Assembly (NCBI RefSeq): GCF_041146795.1
Contig: NC_135170.1
Span: 35,620,659-35,684,658 of the forward strand
Origin: Maylandia zebra
Taxonomy: Eukaryota; Chordata; Actinopteri; Cichliformes; Cichlidae
Length of the DNA: 64,000 nt
Direction of reading: 5' to 3'
Position numbers and translations under genes: made by a program. A model generated the notes under the pieces. It was not told where the DNA came from and searched no databases. It saw nothing but the letters and a program-made list of their open reading frames with translations. Shown piece after piece: positions 11,909-44,365 of the stretch. The first letter of the stretch is position 1. The number at the start of each line of letters is the position of its first letter.

Positions 11909-14270
11909 CACGCTGGGGGGCGAGTGGGGGCAGGGGAGAGCTGGGGTGGGACTGCAGGGAAGGGGATCAGGGGCGGAGGTGGGGTGGAGTCGAGGGGGGA
12001 GTCGCAGGAGTCGAGGCAAAAGGAAGCAAGGACACGTAGGAGGAGCCACCGGAGCAGGTGTGTGGATCCATTCTGCTCATTAATGGCGCCATGTTTGTAG
12101 TCCTGGACTCTGCTGCACCTTTTTTTATGAAATGAGGTGAGCTTTGATTTTTCTGTCTCAGGTTGTTTCCTGCCACATCTGGATGGAGAGTGCCACGACT
12201 TCTCCGTGGCTCTGTGAGGACAGCGACCTCGGTTTGTTCCCGCGACGCCCACCTCTGTCAGCTGACCGGCCTCCAGCACTGGGAGGCGCTCTCTGCGTTC
12301 ACACTACCGACTCTGGAGTCCTGCACAACAGAGGACCCATCAGTTATTAACTAATGTGTGTTTTTATTCTCCTGGCTTGGCGCTTAGCTGTTATCATCAC
12401 TTCATTGTTTTCATTTTCAGCCGCTCTTGATTTTTGTAAAGCCGCCGTCGCCATTTTTACACCATTTCTGATCCATGATATCCGTGTTTAACACCAGGAA
12501 ACTGGCCCAGAGACCTCAGTAACACCATTTATCTCATTTTCTCTTCTAATTTATTGCCAAGTGGTGTCCGGTTTGCCTTTGAGTGGGGAGCGGGTGTTTC
12601 TGACGGCCCACGCTGTACATACACACTTTTATAAAGCAGATAACGGCAGACCGATAGTTGTTTGTGGATATTCCCCCTGAACACTGAATGTGCATAACTT
12701 CTCTGCTTCGTATGATCTTCGTTCTTACTCTGGATGCTGATTTGTAACTCTTGAACTTGCCATGTAATTTGTAGCTACCTTGGTGACACATTTTCTGTGG
12801 CTGTGCATATTGATTGTACTTGATGCATAGTGCATAGCGCCTCGTTACTGTTACTGTATTAAAAGGCAGTAAAACGCACGTGTGGACTCGAGTTCAGGTC
12901 ATCTTCACAGTGTCTGAGTGGGTGCTGAATGTGGATGTTTCATCTGAAGCACTGAAACAAGTTAAAGGTGTCGGTGAACCGGCTCAGAAAAGCTAACGGG
13001 CCCGTTAGCTCCGATTTAGCAGCTCGTAATGTTTCTATTCAGTCTGAGCCTCAGACTGAGGTGAGATAGCGCTAACTTATGCTCAGGACTTTTCTTCCTT
13101 AAATATGAATCCATTTGTCTGCTGCGTCCCCCGTGTTTGCCTTTAATAGAAAGTACTTTTTTTTTTTTTTTAATATATAAGTATTTGTTAGTCCTCCATA
13201 TTAAAACAGTCAGAGTAGTTCCTGTAATACTGGGCTCTGTGTAAGGAAAGGCTTCAAAACAAAGTCCATATAAAAAAGAATGAATCAGGGTTAAATTTAT
13301 ATCAAATCAATATTTAAAAAGTATAAATCAGATGATAAGTATTTTATTTTATGGGGTTTATTTTGCCTGTAAACTTCTATATTTTGTATTTGTTAATTCA
13401 GGTTAAAATACATTTTTGCCACATTTTATAAAATACTACTTCAATTAATTTAAATATACTTTGACGTATTTGAGTTATTTATGTTAAACTGTGGCAGTTT
13501 GAGTCCTCCATATAACCCAATGATGACCGATTATCAAGAGTGTTATATAATAATCCAAATACTGGCTGCGTATAAACGGTCAGATCGATACATTGTTTCA
13601 GTGCGTAGTTAAATAATTTTTTGTCATGGAAAAATACATTAAAAATACTACTACTCCAATAATTGGGAAAAAGATCATTTTATAAAATGTATATATAAAT
13701 ATAGAATTTGTATTGATGTCTTTTGTTTTACAGACAGCAGATGGTGACTCTGAGTTCTTTAGAGACGCACATTTACATCGTAGGACTCCAACAAAGTTTT
13801 AAAATGAAATATTCTGAAATATCTTCTGTTGTGTTATCTAATTATTATGGAAAGTAAAAACAGTGATGTAGTGCTCATTAAAATGTGTTCAGAATTTGCA
13901 AACATGTTGAGGATTCACCTCTCCCCTACATTACCTGGATGAAAGTATCGGCATTGTTATCGGGGATAGCGGCCGTGTGTTTACGTGGGGTCCTACCGAT
14001 AGCAGAATTTGCACCAATAATGGTCGCCAACAATCAGCCCTGTTTATCCATTTTAAACGCCTCCAGAATCCGCTGAACCTGCCTGCTGTGTTCACACCTG
14101 TGCAGAACAGGGCTGGATGCTGATTGGCTGTTACCATGTGGCGCACCTGTGTCAGGAAGCACCTGCATTTATCCTCGTTTATTCTGGGTTTTCTTTTCCT
14201 TTAATTTGTCACCCAGTGTTTACAGCAGAGTGGGGAAAAAAAAAAAATATCATCCACCCTCCCCATCCGG
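11909..14270. other. maz 3' UTR and intergenic DNA
   Basis: Follows the maz stop codon. The first 120 bases are G-rich; an ATTAAA at 12858-12863 is a candidate polyadenylation signal. From about 13100 to 13900 the DNA is AT-rich with no recognisable gene. Nothing else could be supported. Confidence 0.6.
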
Positions 14271-15180
14271 CTTCACCTGCTCCTCCTACAGGCTAGCCGG
14301 GCTAAGCTGTCGCTGTAGTCCGGAGCCGAAGCCCTGCTGGGTCGAAGCCCCGCTCGGAACCTGCCGTTGGATGAACCTCCACCCGGAAAAGAGGAGAAAC
14401 CGCCTATATGGACGCTTCTTCTCCGCCTGTGACGGCGTCGCGGCCAGCTAGTGAGCAGCCCGCAGCTAGCTGCAGCTAGCGGCTCCGCTGGCTAACCATC
14501 CCGGCTAGCTCGAGGATTTAACTCGGCTTTTCTCGCCTTCTTTAAGCCCGTTTCCGTGTCATGCTATCGGCTGCTTAACCGAGTCAGGTTTGTAGGCTCA
14601 TTTTTGGACCTCGCGGGGGAAAGCTCGCTTTCTTAGTCGATCTAGGTCAGCTCGTCCGGCCGGTGATGGTTATGTGGGTCATCGGGGGGGTTAACTGGTT
14701 AGCCAGAACAGCTGGTTAGCTGCGGACGCGTTTTTGTTTTATTGGTTTTAGAAGAAAAATAAGAGTGAATATCGATGCGTGTGCTTGAGTGGGTGCTGTG
14801 GTCTCTGTGCAGCCGAGCTGGGTGATGGAGCAGCGGGTGGATTATTTTATATTTCTGTTTTTGGACGCTGACTCGTTAGTTAGCCGGGGGATGCTAGCTG
14901 CTCCACTAACCAGGTGAGCGCAGCCTGATACAAACAAAGGTGGCTCGGCTCGGCTGTGTCGGAGGTCCGTTCCGCCGCGGGCCTGGATTTAGCCCGGATT
15001 TAACTAGCACACTTCGGCCTGTGAACGTGTTTATGTGTTTCAAGCCACAGCGCGTTGACGTGTGTCTGCCTCCTTCACAGGCTGGGCATGCTTAGCGGGG
15101 AGCTGCGGGTCCTCCGAGCCTAGCAGCAGCAGGCAGCGGCAGATAACGCGACCGTGTCCGGGTGGTGCTCCGGGAGGAGG
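14270..15180 (+). promoter_or_regulatory. nlk2 promoter and 5' UTR with a probable non-coding exon
   Basis: CpG content is high. Around 14450-14900 there is a dense cluster of GCTAGC, GCTAAC and GTTAGC hexamers. A good donor (CAG then GTGAGCG) ends a probable non-coding exon at 14913, and an acceptor (CCTTCACAG) ends at 15080, 100 bases before the nlk2 start codon. This supports a spliced 5' UTR. The transcription start was not located. Confidence 0.55.
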
Positions 15181-26364
<11,184 letters not shown>

Positions 26365-26612
26365 ACGGCGCTCCTCTGCATCTCGAGGAGCGACGGCAGT
26401 TTGAGAGGGGATTTCATTGGCTGTGGCATCTGAAAGCACTGAAGAGTTTGGGTCATCTTTTCTTCTTCTTCCTTTTTGTTTTTTGTTTTTTTCCCTTCAC
26501 CTGGAGGAGACCGTCACACCCGCCCACACCAGGACCTCGTGAAAAACCTCAAATATTTCCTCCCCCGTGATTCGACCCAAACTTCTGACGCTCGGCGTTT
26601 TTCGGTGCTGAA

Positions 26613-26615
<3 letters not shown>

Positions 26616-26648
<33 letters not shown>
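26616..26648 (+). repeat. Poly(A) run of 33 bases
   Basis: Genomically encoded A-run about 250 bases after the nlk2 stop codon. It may be the tail of an old retroposed copy or simple slippage. Confidence 0.9.
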
Positions 26649-26651
<3 letters not shown>

Positions 26652-29502
26652 GCTGACGTGAGACACAGGAAGTGGACTGGATTTGGATTTTCATGTGTTC
26701 GTAGAGACTTTAAAGATTTTAACTGTTTGGTAGATTCGATGCTTAGTTGATGTTTGAAGTCATTCCAGCCCTGTGCAATACGGATTCATTCGAAAAGGCG
26801 ATAAACACGGTGGGGGGCGGGGCTGCCTACGATGTAATGGGTTGGTCGGTATGACATCATCGCCCGCCAAACATCGCCAAGGTCTTTGTTTCCTTTCTTT
26901 ATAAATACCACATCACTCACTGTGTTTTCACCTCGCGGCGTCTTCATGGCGGCCGCGTGGTGATGATAATGCAATTTCACAGATGTAGCAGGTTTTAACC
27001 AACAGGTGTTTCTGCACACACGGTTACCTTTGCCCCCCCAACCCCCCGGCGAGCTGTTCGGTTCTTGTGTTTGACCACCCTTCTCCCTCGTCCAGCAGGA
27101 GTTTAATCAGGAATTCATCGTCCTCAGTTTCATTTCTCCAGGCTGTGTGGTGGCAGACTCTTATTTTGAAAAGGACGACAGGAAATTGTGACTGCTTTGA
27201 GTCGTCTGATGCGGTGTTCTGATCAGAAAGAGATATCTGCAGATATGTGGCAGCTTCTCCCCTAATGCGGACTTTTCCCTCCCGTCTCAGCGTGTGTTCT
27301 GACACTTCCCCGCTCGCCTCCTCCGCCCTCGCTAACAGGAAGAGGAAGTGACGGTGACGTTTTCTTTTAATTTATTGAGTGTTTGACAGGGGTGTGTCTC
27401 CACCGTGGCAGGTTACCTCAATCCAAGGAAAAATAAAAGCCTCTATAAAAAGAATAAACTGGAGGGGAAATGAAACCACTTTCCCCATCATTCCTCCAGA
27501 TTCAGTGACTTTTACCTCGTGCTCGCTCTGAGTCGGTGTGGACGGGACGCTGTGGGTGAAATGCTGCTGGGTTTTTTTGTTTTTTTTGTTTGTGTTTTCC
27601 CGTGTCAGGCGGAGGCTCAGGTGTCCTCATAGATGAACTGCGTGAAACCACAAAAGGAGGCGGCGGTGTTACCCCGGTGTGCTAACGGGACGGCAGCGGT
27701 GCGTTTCCTCCACCACCCAGGAGCCTAAAGGTCCCAAGAACCCAGGAACCGTCCTTCAGCCCTGTAATCGGGTTCCCACGTCTAAATCTGAGAGAACTCA
27801 GTTCCTTTACTAAACTCTGGAAGCTCAGATTTGTTTTTCCTGAGTGTGATCTGAAGTGTTTGTCAGGATGAAAATGAGTCTTTCCAGCTTCCCTCTTTAG
27901 TTTTTTCTTTCTAACACTTGTTTTCAGCCGCAGGAAGTGCTGCGCTAAATGGCACTTGTGCATGGTGTAAAACGCGCTGCAGAAGTGCCTTAAACCTGCG
28001 TTCTTCCTAATGGCCAGCAGGGGGCGACTCCTAGCTGCAGGAAGGGTTAGTTGTAGAGAAGCGCGTCGCTCTGCGAACATTTTCCTGTTTGTGGTCTCAG
28101 CTTCTCGTCTGAATAAAACATGAAGGAGATTCGTAGTTTATGGTTGTCATGGTGATCTGAGGCTCAGCGGGATGTGCCGTTTTCAGTCAGATCGTTCCCG
28201 CCTAAAAGCACGAGTGAAAAACGGGACTTCACTAACCAAACGGCGTCTGCAGCAGCAACATCCATCTTTTAAATGCAGTGTGCTCGTCGTCTCCTTGTGG
28301 CCAAAATGAGAATTACAAAAACATCAGATGGAGGATTCGGAGCTGGGATCTTCAGGAAGTGGCTGAAGGGAGTTTCTGGGCTTTGTTTGGACTCCTGTGG
28401 AGGAAACGCAGATAAATGACCCCAGTTCCTCAAAAGGCTTTTGGTCCTGCGGTGGGAACAAGACCGAAAATATGCACGAGGATTTTCAGAGTAAAAGCTC
28501 CCGATTTATCTTGTACCGCTCCATCCTGTGTCGGCCGCAGACAGGAAGCGGAGTCGTATGTTTGTAGCTTCAAAACCATTAAAAACGTTGAAGCGTCGAC
28601 GATCAGCGGTGCCTGATGCTCACGGCTCTCCTGAAGTGTGATTGGTCGCAAGCCTGCAGGCCTTCAGTCTGAGGGGCCCGCTGGTGGTTTTGGTAACGCG
28701 CTAAACGGAAGGTTTCACCTTGAAAATAAGCAGACGCCGCTTTAGCCGCTGTTTCACACGCGAGAGGCGCCTGTTTAACACGGAAGCAGATTTTACTGTG
28801 TGTGTGAAATCAGCAGATTAATCATCCTGATGTTCTCAGTAGTTGATGAATAATTTCAGTTTCTCATTTTGTTGTAAAGAAAAAGGAAAAATCGCATCAG
28901 GAAGCAGCAGGTTGACGTCTGTGATCACACCTGTGGCTGAGCAGGCGTGTCATCCATCAGCCTGGTTCTGATTGGAGATTGGCAGCCCCTCCCCCACCTA
29001 TTTAGTGCCGTGTGACTGCAAAGAAGCTTTTTAGGATCTCTGAGGGTCGACGAAGCAGCCCAAGTTTGTTTGTTTTTGGTCGTTTCACGAACTTTGCGAT
29101 GTGAAGACTCGGCGGGAACCCACTGCTCGCGGTGCCTCGCTTCCTGGGTTCGGTGGGATCAGGCGCCGGGCGTCCGCGCCGCTCCTGCGCCCTCCTGGTT
29201 TCTTTAAACTTTCTTGGAACCCCTGAAACCTCAGCTTGCGTCGCCGTGGAAACGCGGAGGGCGACTTGTATATCTGCATGTGTATATTTATTACCCCGCG
29301 GAGAGCGTTTGGGTCTGAATGCTGTGCAATGGTTGAGTTTGTCGAAGATGACGAAAACCTTTTGTGGTCGTTTTATTTAATTCATCTTTAGGAAGTGATT
29401 TTATTAGCAGGCTTTTATTTTGTTTTTGTTTGTTGTGATCGAATTAGATTTTTTGGGGGGGTTTTCTTTGTTTTTATGCGAGTCCGGAGACGAGAACGTT
29501 TA

Positions 29503-29551
29503 CACAACAACAACAACAACGACGACAACGACAACAACAACAACAACAACA
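29503..29551. repeat. (CAA)n microsatellite with GAC interruptions
   Basis: CAA units, interrupted by two or three GAC/GACAA units at 29521-29531, then CAA again. Confidence 0.95.
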
Positions 29552-30725
29552 CGTGTGCAGCTCTGTCTGACTTCAGTCACATGACCGGAACGCTGCTGCT
29601 GGTTGGTTTGTCCTGCAGAGGAATTCTGTGTGAAGACCTTTGACCTTAACCTCGAAGGCGTTTCCTTCCACCTCACGCCCAACTTTTCCTCAGCACAGGC
29701 TCGGCTGTGTGACGACATTGTTCATCATGAAGCTTCTTTCTTGGCCTCCGATTGGTGGCACCGGAGCGTCGTCAGGAGGTCGTGTGATTGGTTCGTTTCT
29801 TTGTTAGCGTTGAGCGCCGCAGACGTCTGCAGGTTGTTACAGTAAACTCAATAACTGTGGAAAACGGCCGTTTAGGAGACTTAAAGAAAAGTCAAGGAAA
29901 CAATTTTGTGTTCTTAAAAAAACGAAGTTTATTTTTGGCGGTGTGATCGTGAGGCTCGTCAGGTAAACCTGTCACTCGTCCAGAGACTCACACTTTTGTT
30001 TGTATTGACCAATCAGGTCCGAGCAGCCTCGGGTTGCTTGCAGGTAAACAAAGCGACCATCATGTGATGTAAATATCATGCAGCACGTTTCCTGCTGCAG
30101 ATTGGGTCACAAATCCTATTTCTGTGAGTTTCTGTTAAAGGTCGATGATGAATGGGTCGTTTCTCCAGCCTGCAGATGTTCAGCAGATGTTCGCAGCGAC
30201 TAAAAGTGCAACTCTGACTTCAGAGAGACGCGCGGTCACTCGGCCGTTTTCCCTCCGGACTCGTCTCTTTCCTCGTTTCTGTCGTCGTGGTCGTAGCGGT
30301 CCTTCCAGCTTAGGCGACCCGTGTTTGGTCTTTCCCTCCCTGCACTGTTCTCAGATCAGCCGTCGGGTGAAGCGGAGCGAGGCGGCTGCTCTGCTGTAGA
30401 GATTAGACTCGTTTTTCTTCTATGAAAAGAAACTTGATGTGTTGATTATTCTAAATATGATGTTTTAAAAAGATGTTTGTCTTTGTTTTAGCAAAGTTTT
30501 TGGTTTTTTTTGACTTGTGTTCCCAACAAATACTTGAATTTCTTAAAAAAATGTTTAGAGTTAAAGTAGTGAATGACAGATACATAAATAAATGGACACT
30601 GGATAAAACTCTGGCTCGTGTTTCCTCTGCAGCTCATTTCAGCTGCGCTGCATCCACCGCATGATCTCATGTCGGCTTTCCTCAGTCATGTGACTGCTCC
30701 AAAAAATTAAAGAAACACTTTACAG

Positions 30726-30894
30726 CAGGGGGGGGGACTCCAGGCCTGCAGGTTTTAGATCTCACCCTGGGTCAGCACACCTGAATCATATGATTAGTTC
30801 ATTGCCAGGCCTCTGGAGAACTTGGAGACATGTTGAGGACACGTGTAAAACCTGCAGGACACCGTCCCTCGAGGCCTGGAGTTCCCTTCCCCTG
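30726..30894. mobile_element. hAT-like MITE, 169 bp
   Basis: Begins CAGGGGGGGGGACTCCAGG and ends CCTGGAGTTCCCTTCCCCTG, so the ends are imperfect inverted repeats with the CAGGGG/CCCCTG termini usual for hAT-type MITEs. The inner arms (GCCTGCAGGTTTTAGA and AAAACCTGCAGGAC) also pair. No clear 8-bp target duplication is seen. A related element starts at 63842. Confidence 0.7.
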
Positions 30895-30908
30895 TTATGT
30901 TTTGAGCA

Positions 30909-30932
30909 GTGTGTGTGTGTGTGTGTGTGTGT
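30909..30932. repeat. (GT)n microsatellite
   Basis: Twelve GT units directly after the hAT-like MITE. Confidence 0.95.
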
Positions 30933-32789
30933 ATAAATTCACAAAGTAGTCACGACCTGCTTCCTTTAGGTGGCGCCACAGAGGATCATCCACAAACCTC
31001 CCCTGAGGTCTCTTCATCCTCCCTCCTCTGCACACGCTCAGACTGTCCCAGCCTCCCTGACTGAGCTGTCCCTCTGATGGACTCATTTCTGGTCCTGTCC
31101 CTGCTGTCCAACATCTTCAGCTCGGCCTCCTCCGTCTCTGAACCACCCCAGCAGGTCTTTAAACCCTCCCTTCCCTCCTGCTGCTCTCCTCCACAGATCA
31201 GCTCTCACTCGTCTCCACCTCTCTGGTGGCTGGTATTTAAACTCCTCCACCTTCCTCGCCTCCCTCTGATTCACACTCATTTATTCTGACTCTCTCCTCC
31301 TTTCACCTGCTCGCATTAATCATTAATAATATAAGAATTCATCTGTTGGAGCCACAGAAGTCTGGCAGTAAAATAAATCGCCTCTCGTTTCTAGTTTCAT
31401 GAACTTTACTCGGCGCCAGCTATAAACTCCTTAAACGTGCTCGGCCTGTTGTGCCCCAGTTATGGTTGAATAACTGAGGCTCGTATATCCATAATCATCA
31501 CAAATCGACTAAAATAAGAAAAAGTTAAACATTGCCAGTCTCTTATCTGCTCCTTCAGACAAATATGGGATAACTCAGGGAAACAGACTTTGAACTTTAA
31601 CCTTTAGGCCGATACCACAGCCCTGAAAGCTCCGCCCTCTCTGCTTTACATCTACCTGCCCTGCACCGGTGTCGGAGTCATTCATGTCAAACTAAAGAGT
31701 TTGCATCAGAGTGTTAAAAATGACTAAATGCTTCATCATTCATTAAACGGTGATAACAGGAACGTGTTTGTATTTCCTGCTGGAGCTTCTACAGTCGCAG
31801 CAGACGGACGTCAGATTGGTTCAGATTTGGCTTCAGTTTGTGTGTCAGCAGTGTTTTAATACTGCAGCACTGATGGTTTTTAATGAAGTCAAATCACTCG
31901 TTCGGCTGCTGCTGTTTGATTGATCTGCATCTGGTGTTTAAGAACTTCTCACATGAACATCACAAAATGAAGACGTGCACACTTTCATTTATAATAACTG
32001 ACTTTATCTCCCTGTGAGTACACAACATGTAATTCAAGTGGGATTTCACTTTTTTCAGGCTAATGTCACATCGTTTTACTTCTAATGAAAAGAAAACTAT
32101 TTCTTCATTATTATCTATAAAACAAAGTGATGTCCAAGCTTATAGTTCAGTTTTGATTAATGATGATGAAAGCATCACATTCAGAAAATCTAACTTCTAT
32201 GGAGAACTGTCTCAAAATAAGAGAAGCAAACATTCAAATCCAAATTTATTTTTACTACAAAATGTGCAAAATAACTTAGTAATACTTTAATTCCTTTAAA
32301 CTTCCATCCAGAGCGAGAGGCGGGGGTCCGGTCTCCAGCTAACAACCGTTCACAGGCACCAGTTAACCTGACCCCACTAACTGCAGGTGACTGTGGGAGG
32401 AACCCACACACCCACGGTGGTGGGGGCAAACTCAGCCTTGACTTTTAATTTGAAATGTATTTTTATGTCCCTTGGTGCTCCTAGTTACTCTGAGCAGATT
32501 ACGAGGACGTTCCTCGAGATGAGGGCCCGCCTGTGAATAAAGCGTTGCTCGTATTTCACACTGATTTGCAAATAATCAAATGACATGAATAAGCTGGAGG
32601 GAACCTGCTTTCTGCTGACCCGGCCTGCAGATCCTCTCCCATCACCACACCTCTGACAGGTGGCAGCAGGAGGCTCCTCCCCCAAACCACTCCTACCAAC
32701 CCGTGCTCTCCTAACCTCCCACATCCACAGGAGCGGGAGAGTAAAGCCACACACACACACACGTGCACACTTCTGAGAAGTGTGTTGCC

Positions 32790-40964
<8,175 letters not shown>

Positions 40965-41383
40965 TGTAATCCGATCAGTGACGTCTGCCTTCAGAGCCAA
41001 TCAGATTACCAGGGGGACGGTGACTGTTACAAACAGATGAGTGTTTCTTCTCGTTTATGGTAAAAGTTCCAAGGAGTGAACGTAGTGACAGAAAAGCTTA
41101 CAGACGCAGATCCATTATTAAATGGAAAAAGGAGGAAATGAACATTAGAAGTGTCAACAAGTTTAATCAGACGGGAGACGACGGCTGTTTGTAGTAAAAC
41201 CACACAAGAAGAATCAGGATTTACCGATCACACTGACGTTTACGAGATCATACGAGGAGCAAACCTGTACCCGACCTGTAAGGACAAAAGATCAAACTAT
41301 ATATAAAAAGGTAGAAATGTTTTGTGTGAAGATGATGATAATCGGTTTAAAGGGAACAGAAATCATCCTCTAGGATTAGCTTC

Positions 41384-41424
41384 ATTTTAAGGAGTCCCAC
41401 AGGGATCAACATCAGGCCCATTTC
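41384..41424 (+). pseudogene. Remnant of a LINE reverse transcriptase
   Basis: Translation gives GVPQGSTSGPFL followed by a stop. This closely resembles the conserved GVPQGSxLGP block of non-LTR reverse transcriptases. Nothing else of the element is recognisable nearby. Confidence 0.55.
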
Positions 41425-41603
41425 TGTAAATAAACCTTTGTAAAGGTCGCAGGTTGAAGTTACCTGTACAGGTGTCAGTTTTGTGCTTCAGACTTCAGGA
41501 AGTTTGGGAATTATAGTTTTCTGTTTGAATTTTAAATTTAATGCTAATCATAAAGCAAAGCACATCTCAGGTTTGTTTTAATCACCAAACTTAGAAATAA
41601 ACA

Positions 41604-41667
<64 letters not shown>
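41604..41667. repeat. (AAT)n microsatellite
   Basis: About twenty-one uninterrupted AAT units ending in ATATAT. Confidence 0.97.
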
Positions 41668-43106
41668 TATAAAATGAAATTGGAATTACTCGTCTTTATT
41701 TCTGAGTCAGTTTTGTTTAATACATCCTGATAAAAGTCTCGTAGTTATGTCATCATCAGCAGTTTGCGTCTCTGTGGTTATTCTGGTCTTTTCTAGCAGG
41801 CCTGGACGTCTTTGTCGTCCTTTGGACAATTCACGTCTTCTCAGTTTGTCTCTTGTCTTCTTGAGTCTTAGTTGTTTGCATTTCACTAGGATGTGTTTGT
41901 GCGTCTTCAGTTGTTTTGTCTTTCTTTGCAGCTGTTTGCTGTTATTTTTCATCTTTTCATGATCATTTTTGCAGCTTCATCTCGTCTCTGATGTAAGTTT
42001 GTATCTATTTCTTGTCGTTTGTGTCTTTTATTTTTTTCAGGCCTTCAGCCTGTTTTTCACTCGTTCATTTGGAGCTTCATTGTAGTTGTTTGGTTTGTCA
42101 CTTTAATTGTTTCACATCCTCTGAAGTTTCCTTTCTGGCCGATTTTTCTCCTCGTGATCTTTTTGATTCTCTCGTCATCTTTTGCTGCTTTTGTATTTGT
42201 TTCGTTGGTTCTTGGTGTTGTTACTTTAGCTTGGAGCATTCGCTTTCTGCTGCTTCTCTCAAATCTTGGCAGATGAAGTAGAAACACGTTCTTAGACAAA
42301 CTAACTGTACTTCGTTTTCTTTTTAACTTAAGAGCAGCAGTCCTGTTCATGACGCCCCGTTTACTTGACGTGGACTCAAACCTGCGTGTGAAGGCTTTGC
42401 TTGACATAAGCTTCACTGGATGCAGCCTTGGTGAGCGCTCACACACAGGAATCACTGTAACACAGCCTCCTTTGTGTTACAAATGTAAACATTTCAGCTC
42501 GCAGCTTGAGCTTCAAATACCGTTAAAGTAAAATGACTCATTAGGCAGAGTGGATTATTATTGGATCATATTTACTGATTAATCAGTGGATTTCACTCTA
42601 ATGGTCTGGATGAGTCGTGCACCACTCGGAGAATCATTCAGCTTCATAAGAAGTAAAGTGGTGTGGAGTACAAGTCACATATTTAAATGCAGAAATACCG
42701 TTGAGTAGAATCAGAGCATAACATAGTACTTCAATAAAGTCTATTAAACTCGAGTAAATGTACTCAGTTACACTCCACCACTGCTCTGAGATTATCGGGA
42801 CTAACGGCTTCGCTAATCTGGGTCCTCGGTTCATGCGTGATGTGGAAACTTCAGCTTTAGTCAGACTGATGTGAGGATGCAGGTTCGACCGAAGGAGCAG
42901 GAAGTGACGAAATACAACATGTCACATGACCAGACTCACGGGAGCATCAGTCGCTCCACGGTCGGAGGAGACATGAGCTCACAGGACAAAGACACATCAC
43001 AGTGGGGCAGGTGGGTGCAATGACATTTACAGACAGCAGGTGGCAGCGTTCAGCAGCTTCACGTGACATCATCAGCCCCTCTGCATTTCCTGTCCGCGCA
43101 AATTTA

Positions 43107-44365
43107 CAGTTTTTTCTGATTGCTTAAGCACATTTTTTGTAACTATTGGCTAATTTTGCAAAACTCTTCACACAAATAAGAAAACCTGTCACCCAATCAT
43201 CAAAACATTGTAGTTCTCTTGCAAAAGCAAACACAGCTGGATTAACTCTACACACCTTCGTAAAAATGGTGTTTCCGTATCAAACAGTACACACAAGCCA
43301 TCATCTACTAAGCACACAATGCGCCAACTGCACACTGATGGTATGAATACAAAACACATCTGGCTTTTGCTTTCTCTGTGCACAAGGTAGGCTATGTCAG
43401 TGTGAGCTCATACTTCTGTCATAGATCCATAAGCATAGAGGGATCCAAACTTCAAGTACTGCTGTTTATTCAAACACATCAAAACAAACACAAGTGTTTA
43501 TTTCCAAGTATAGGATTATTTGCAATCGCCATAATGACTCTATGGGTTACTTGGTCTGCAGTGAACATGCTTCCTCTGCCCCAGCATCTGGTCATCTAGC
43601 AATTCTGTAAAGTAACAATTTCAGTATTTTTACATCAATGGTATTGGTGTGTTTCTCATTGGCATATGGCAGTGCTACAGATCTTTGTGCGAAGTGACTG
43701 TACTAACCGATTCTCATTTCAAGATGTCCTTATGGTACTTGCTACAGTGTAGCGGCTCGAGTTAGGCTGGACCCGTTGGCCAGCTACCCTCAGGGTCATT
43801 CCACGGTTGATGACATGGTCCACTATTGTAGCTCTGATGTCATCAGCAATTCTCTTTCTTACTCTTCCTACCCTTCCTCTCCCCCCTCCTCGTCTTCCTC
43901 TTGCTCCTCCTTGTCCTTGTCGTCCTCTTCATCCTACTTCTTCACCTCCACGTCCTCTTCCTCGGCCTCCTCTACTTCTCACTCTTCCTGCTCCCTCCAT
44001 TGTACTCCGCACACACAGCTTACCTGTATTATAGTGCTTAGGCTGATTGCAAAGTGAACTAATTATCTAAAAAAGTTTTCACATGTGAAAGTGTGCCAGA
44101 CAGTTGGCAAATTAGTGTTAATGATAGCCATACATGTGTATACTTTTGCTAGGAGTGTGTTGGAAATTTGGTAATTGAGTGTTGTGCAGTGAATTGTGCC
44201 TACAGTTTTGCAAAGTGTGTGTTACAAAATTGCAAACTGAGTGCAAAGCAGTTTTTGTGCTTTTAGTTTTGCAAACTCAGTGAGTGGTTTTGCTATAAGT
44301 CTGAATAGTTTTAGAGATTGTGCTACAGGAATCACAGTTAGGGTTTAAGCATTCAGAAAAAACTG
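43107..44365 (-). mobile_element. Tc1-like DNA transposon with broken transposase, copy A
   Basis: The ends are inverted repeats starting CAGTTTTTTCTGATTGCTTA and, at the other end in reverse complement, CAGTTTTTTCTGAATGCTTA, each flanked by TA, the target duplication of the Tc1/mariner (IS630) superfamily. Length is 1259 bp. The minus strand carries the start of a transposase: a glycine/arginine-rich leader, then a helix-turn-helix segment (MTLRVAGQRV-type) at about 43745-43830. Stop codons interrupt the leader and the catalytic part is unrecognisable, so the element is defective. A close relative in the opposite direction lies at 49365-50645. Confidence 0.85.

Larger units (their letters stand above)
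26365..32789. other. nlk2 3' UTR and intergenic DNA before tlcd3b
   Basis: No gene could be supported over 6.4 kb. It includes a 33-base A-run at 26616-26648, candidate poly(A) signals (for example AATAAA at 27432-27437), a CAA-type microsatellite at 29503-29551, a GT run at 30909-30932 and the hAT-like MITE at 30726-30894. The stretch 30935-31290 looks like a decayed dispersed repeat with CT-rich composition. Open frames of 60-130 codons here lack domains and splice context. Confidence 0.6.
40965..43106. other. tlcd3b 3' UTR and intergenic DNA
   Basis: Contains a candidate poly(A) signal AATAAA at 41429-41434, a short reverse-transcriptase remnant near 41384-41424, an AAT microsatellite at 41604-41667 and a T-rich low-complexity block at 41700-42280. 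No gene could be supported. Confidence 0.6.

Noticed and set aside
41707-42455. Several overlapping frames in a T-rich block
   Set aside because: Low-complexity TTTGTCTC/TTTTCTTC-type DNA opens frames on both strands; no protein family is visible.
43776-44057. Serine-rich open frame (and its twin at 49673-49975)
   Set aside because: It is the antisense of the GA-rich leader of the Tc1-like transposase; duplicated only because the transposon is.
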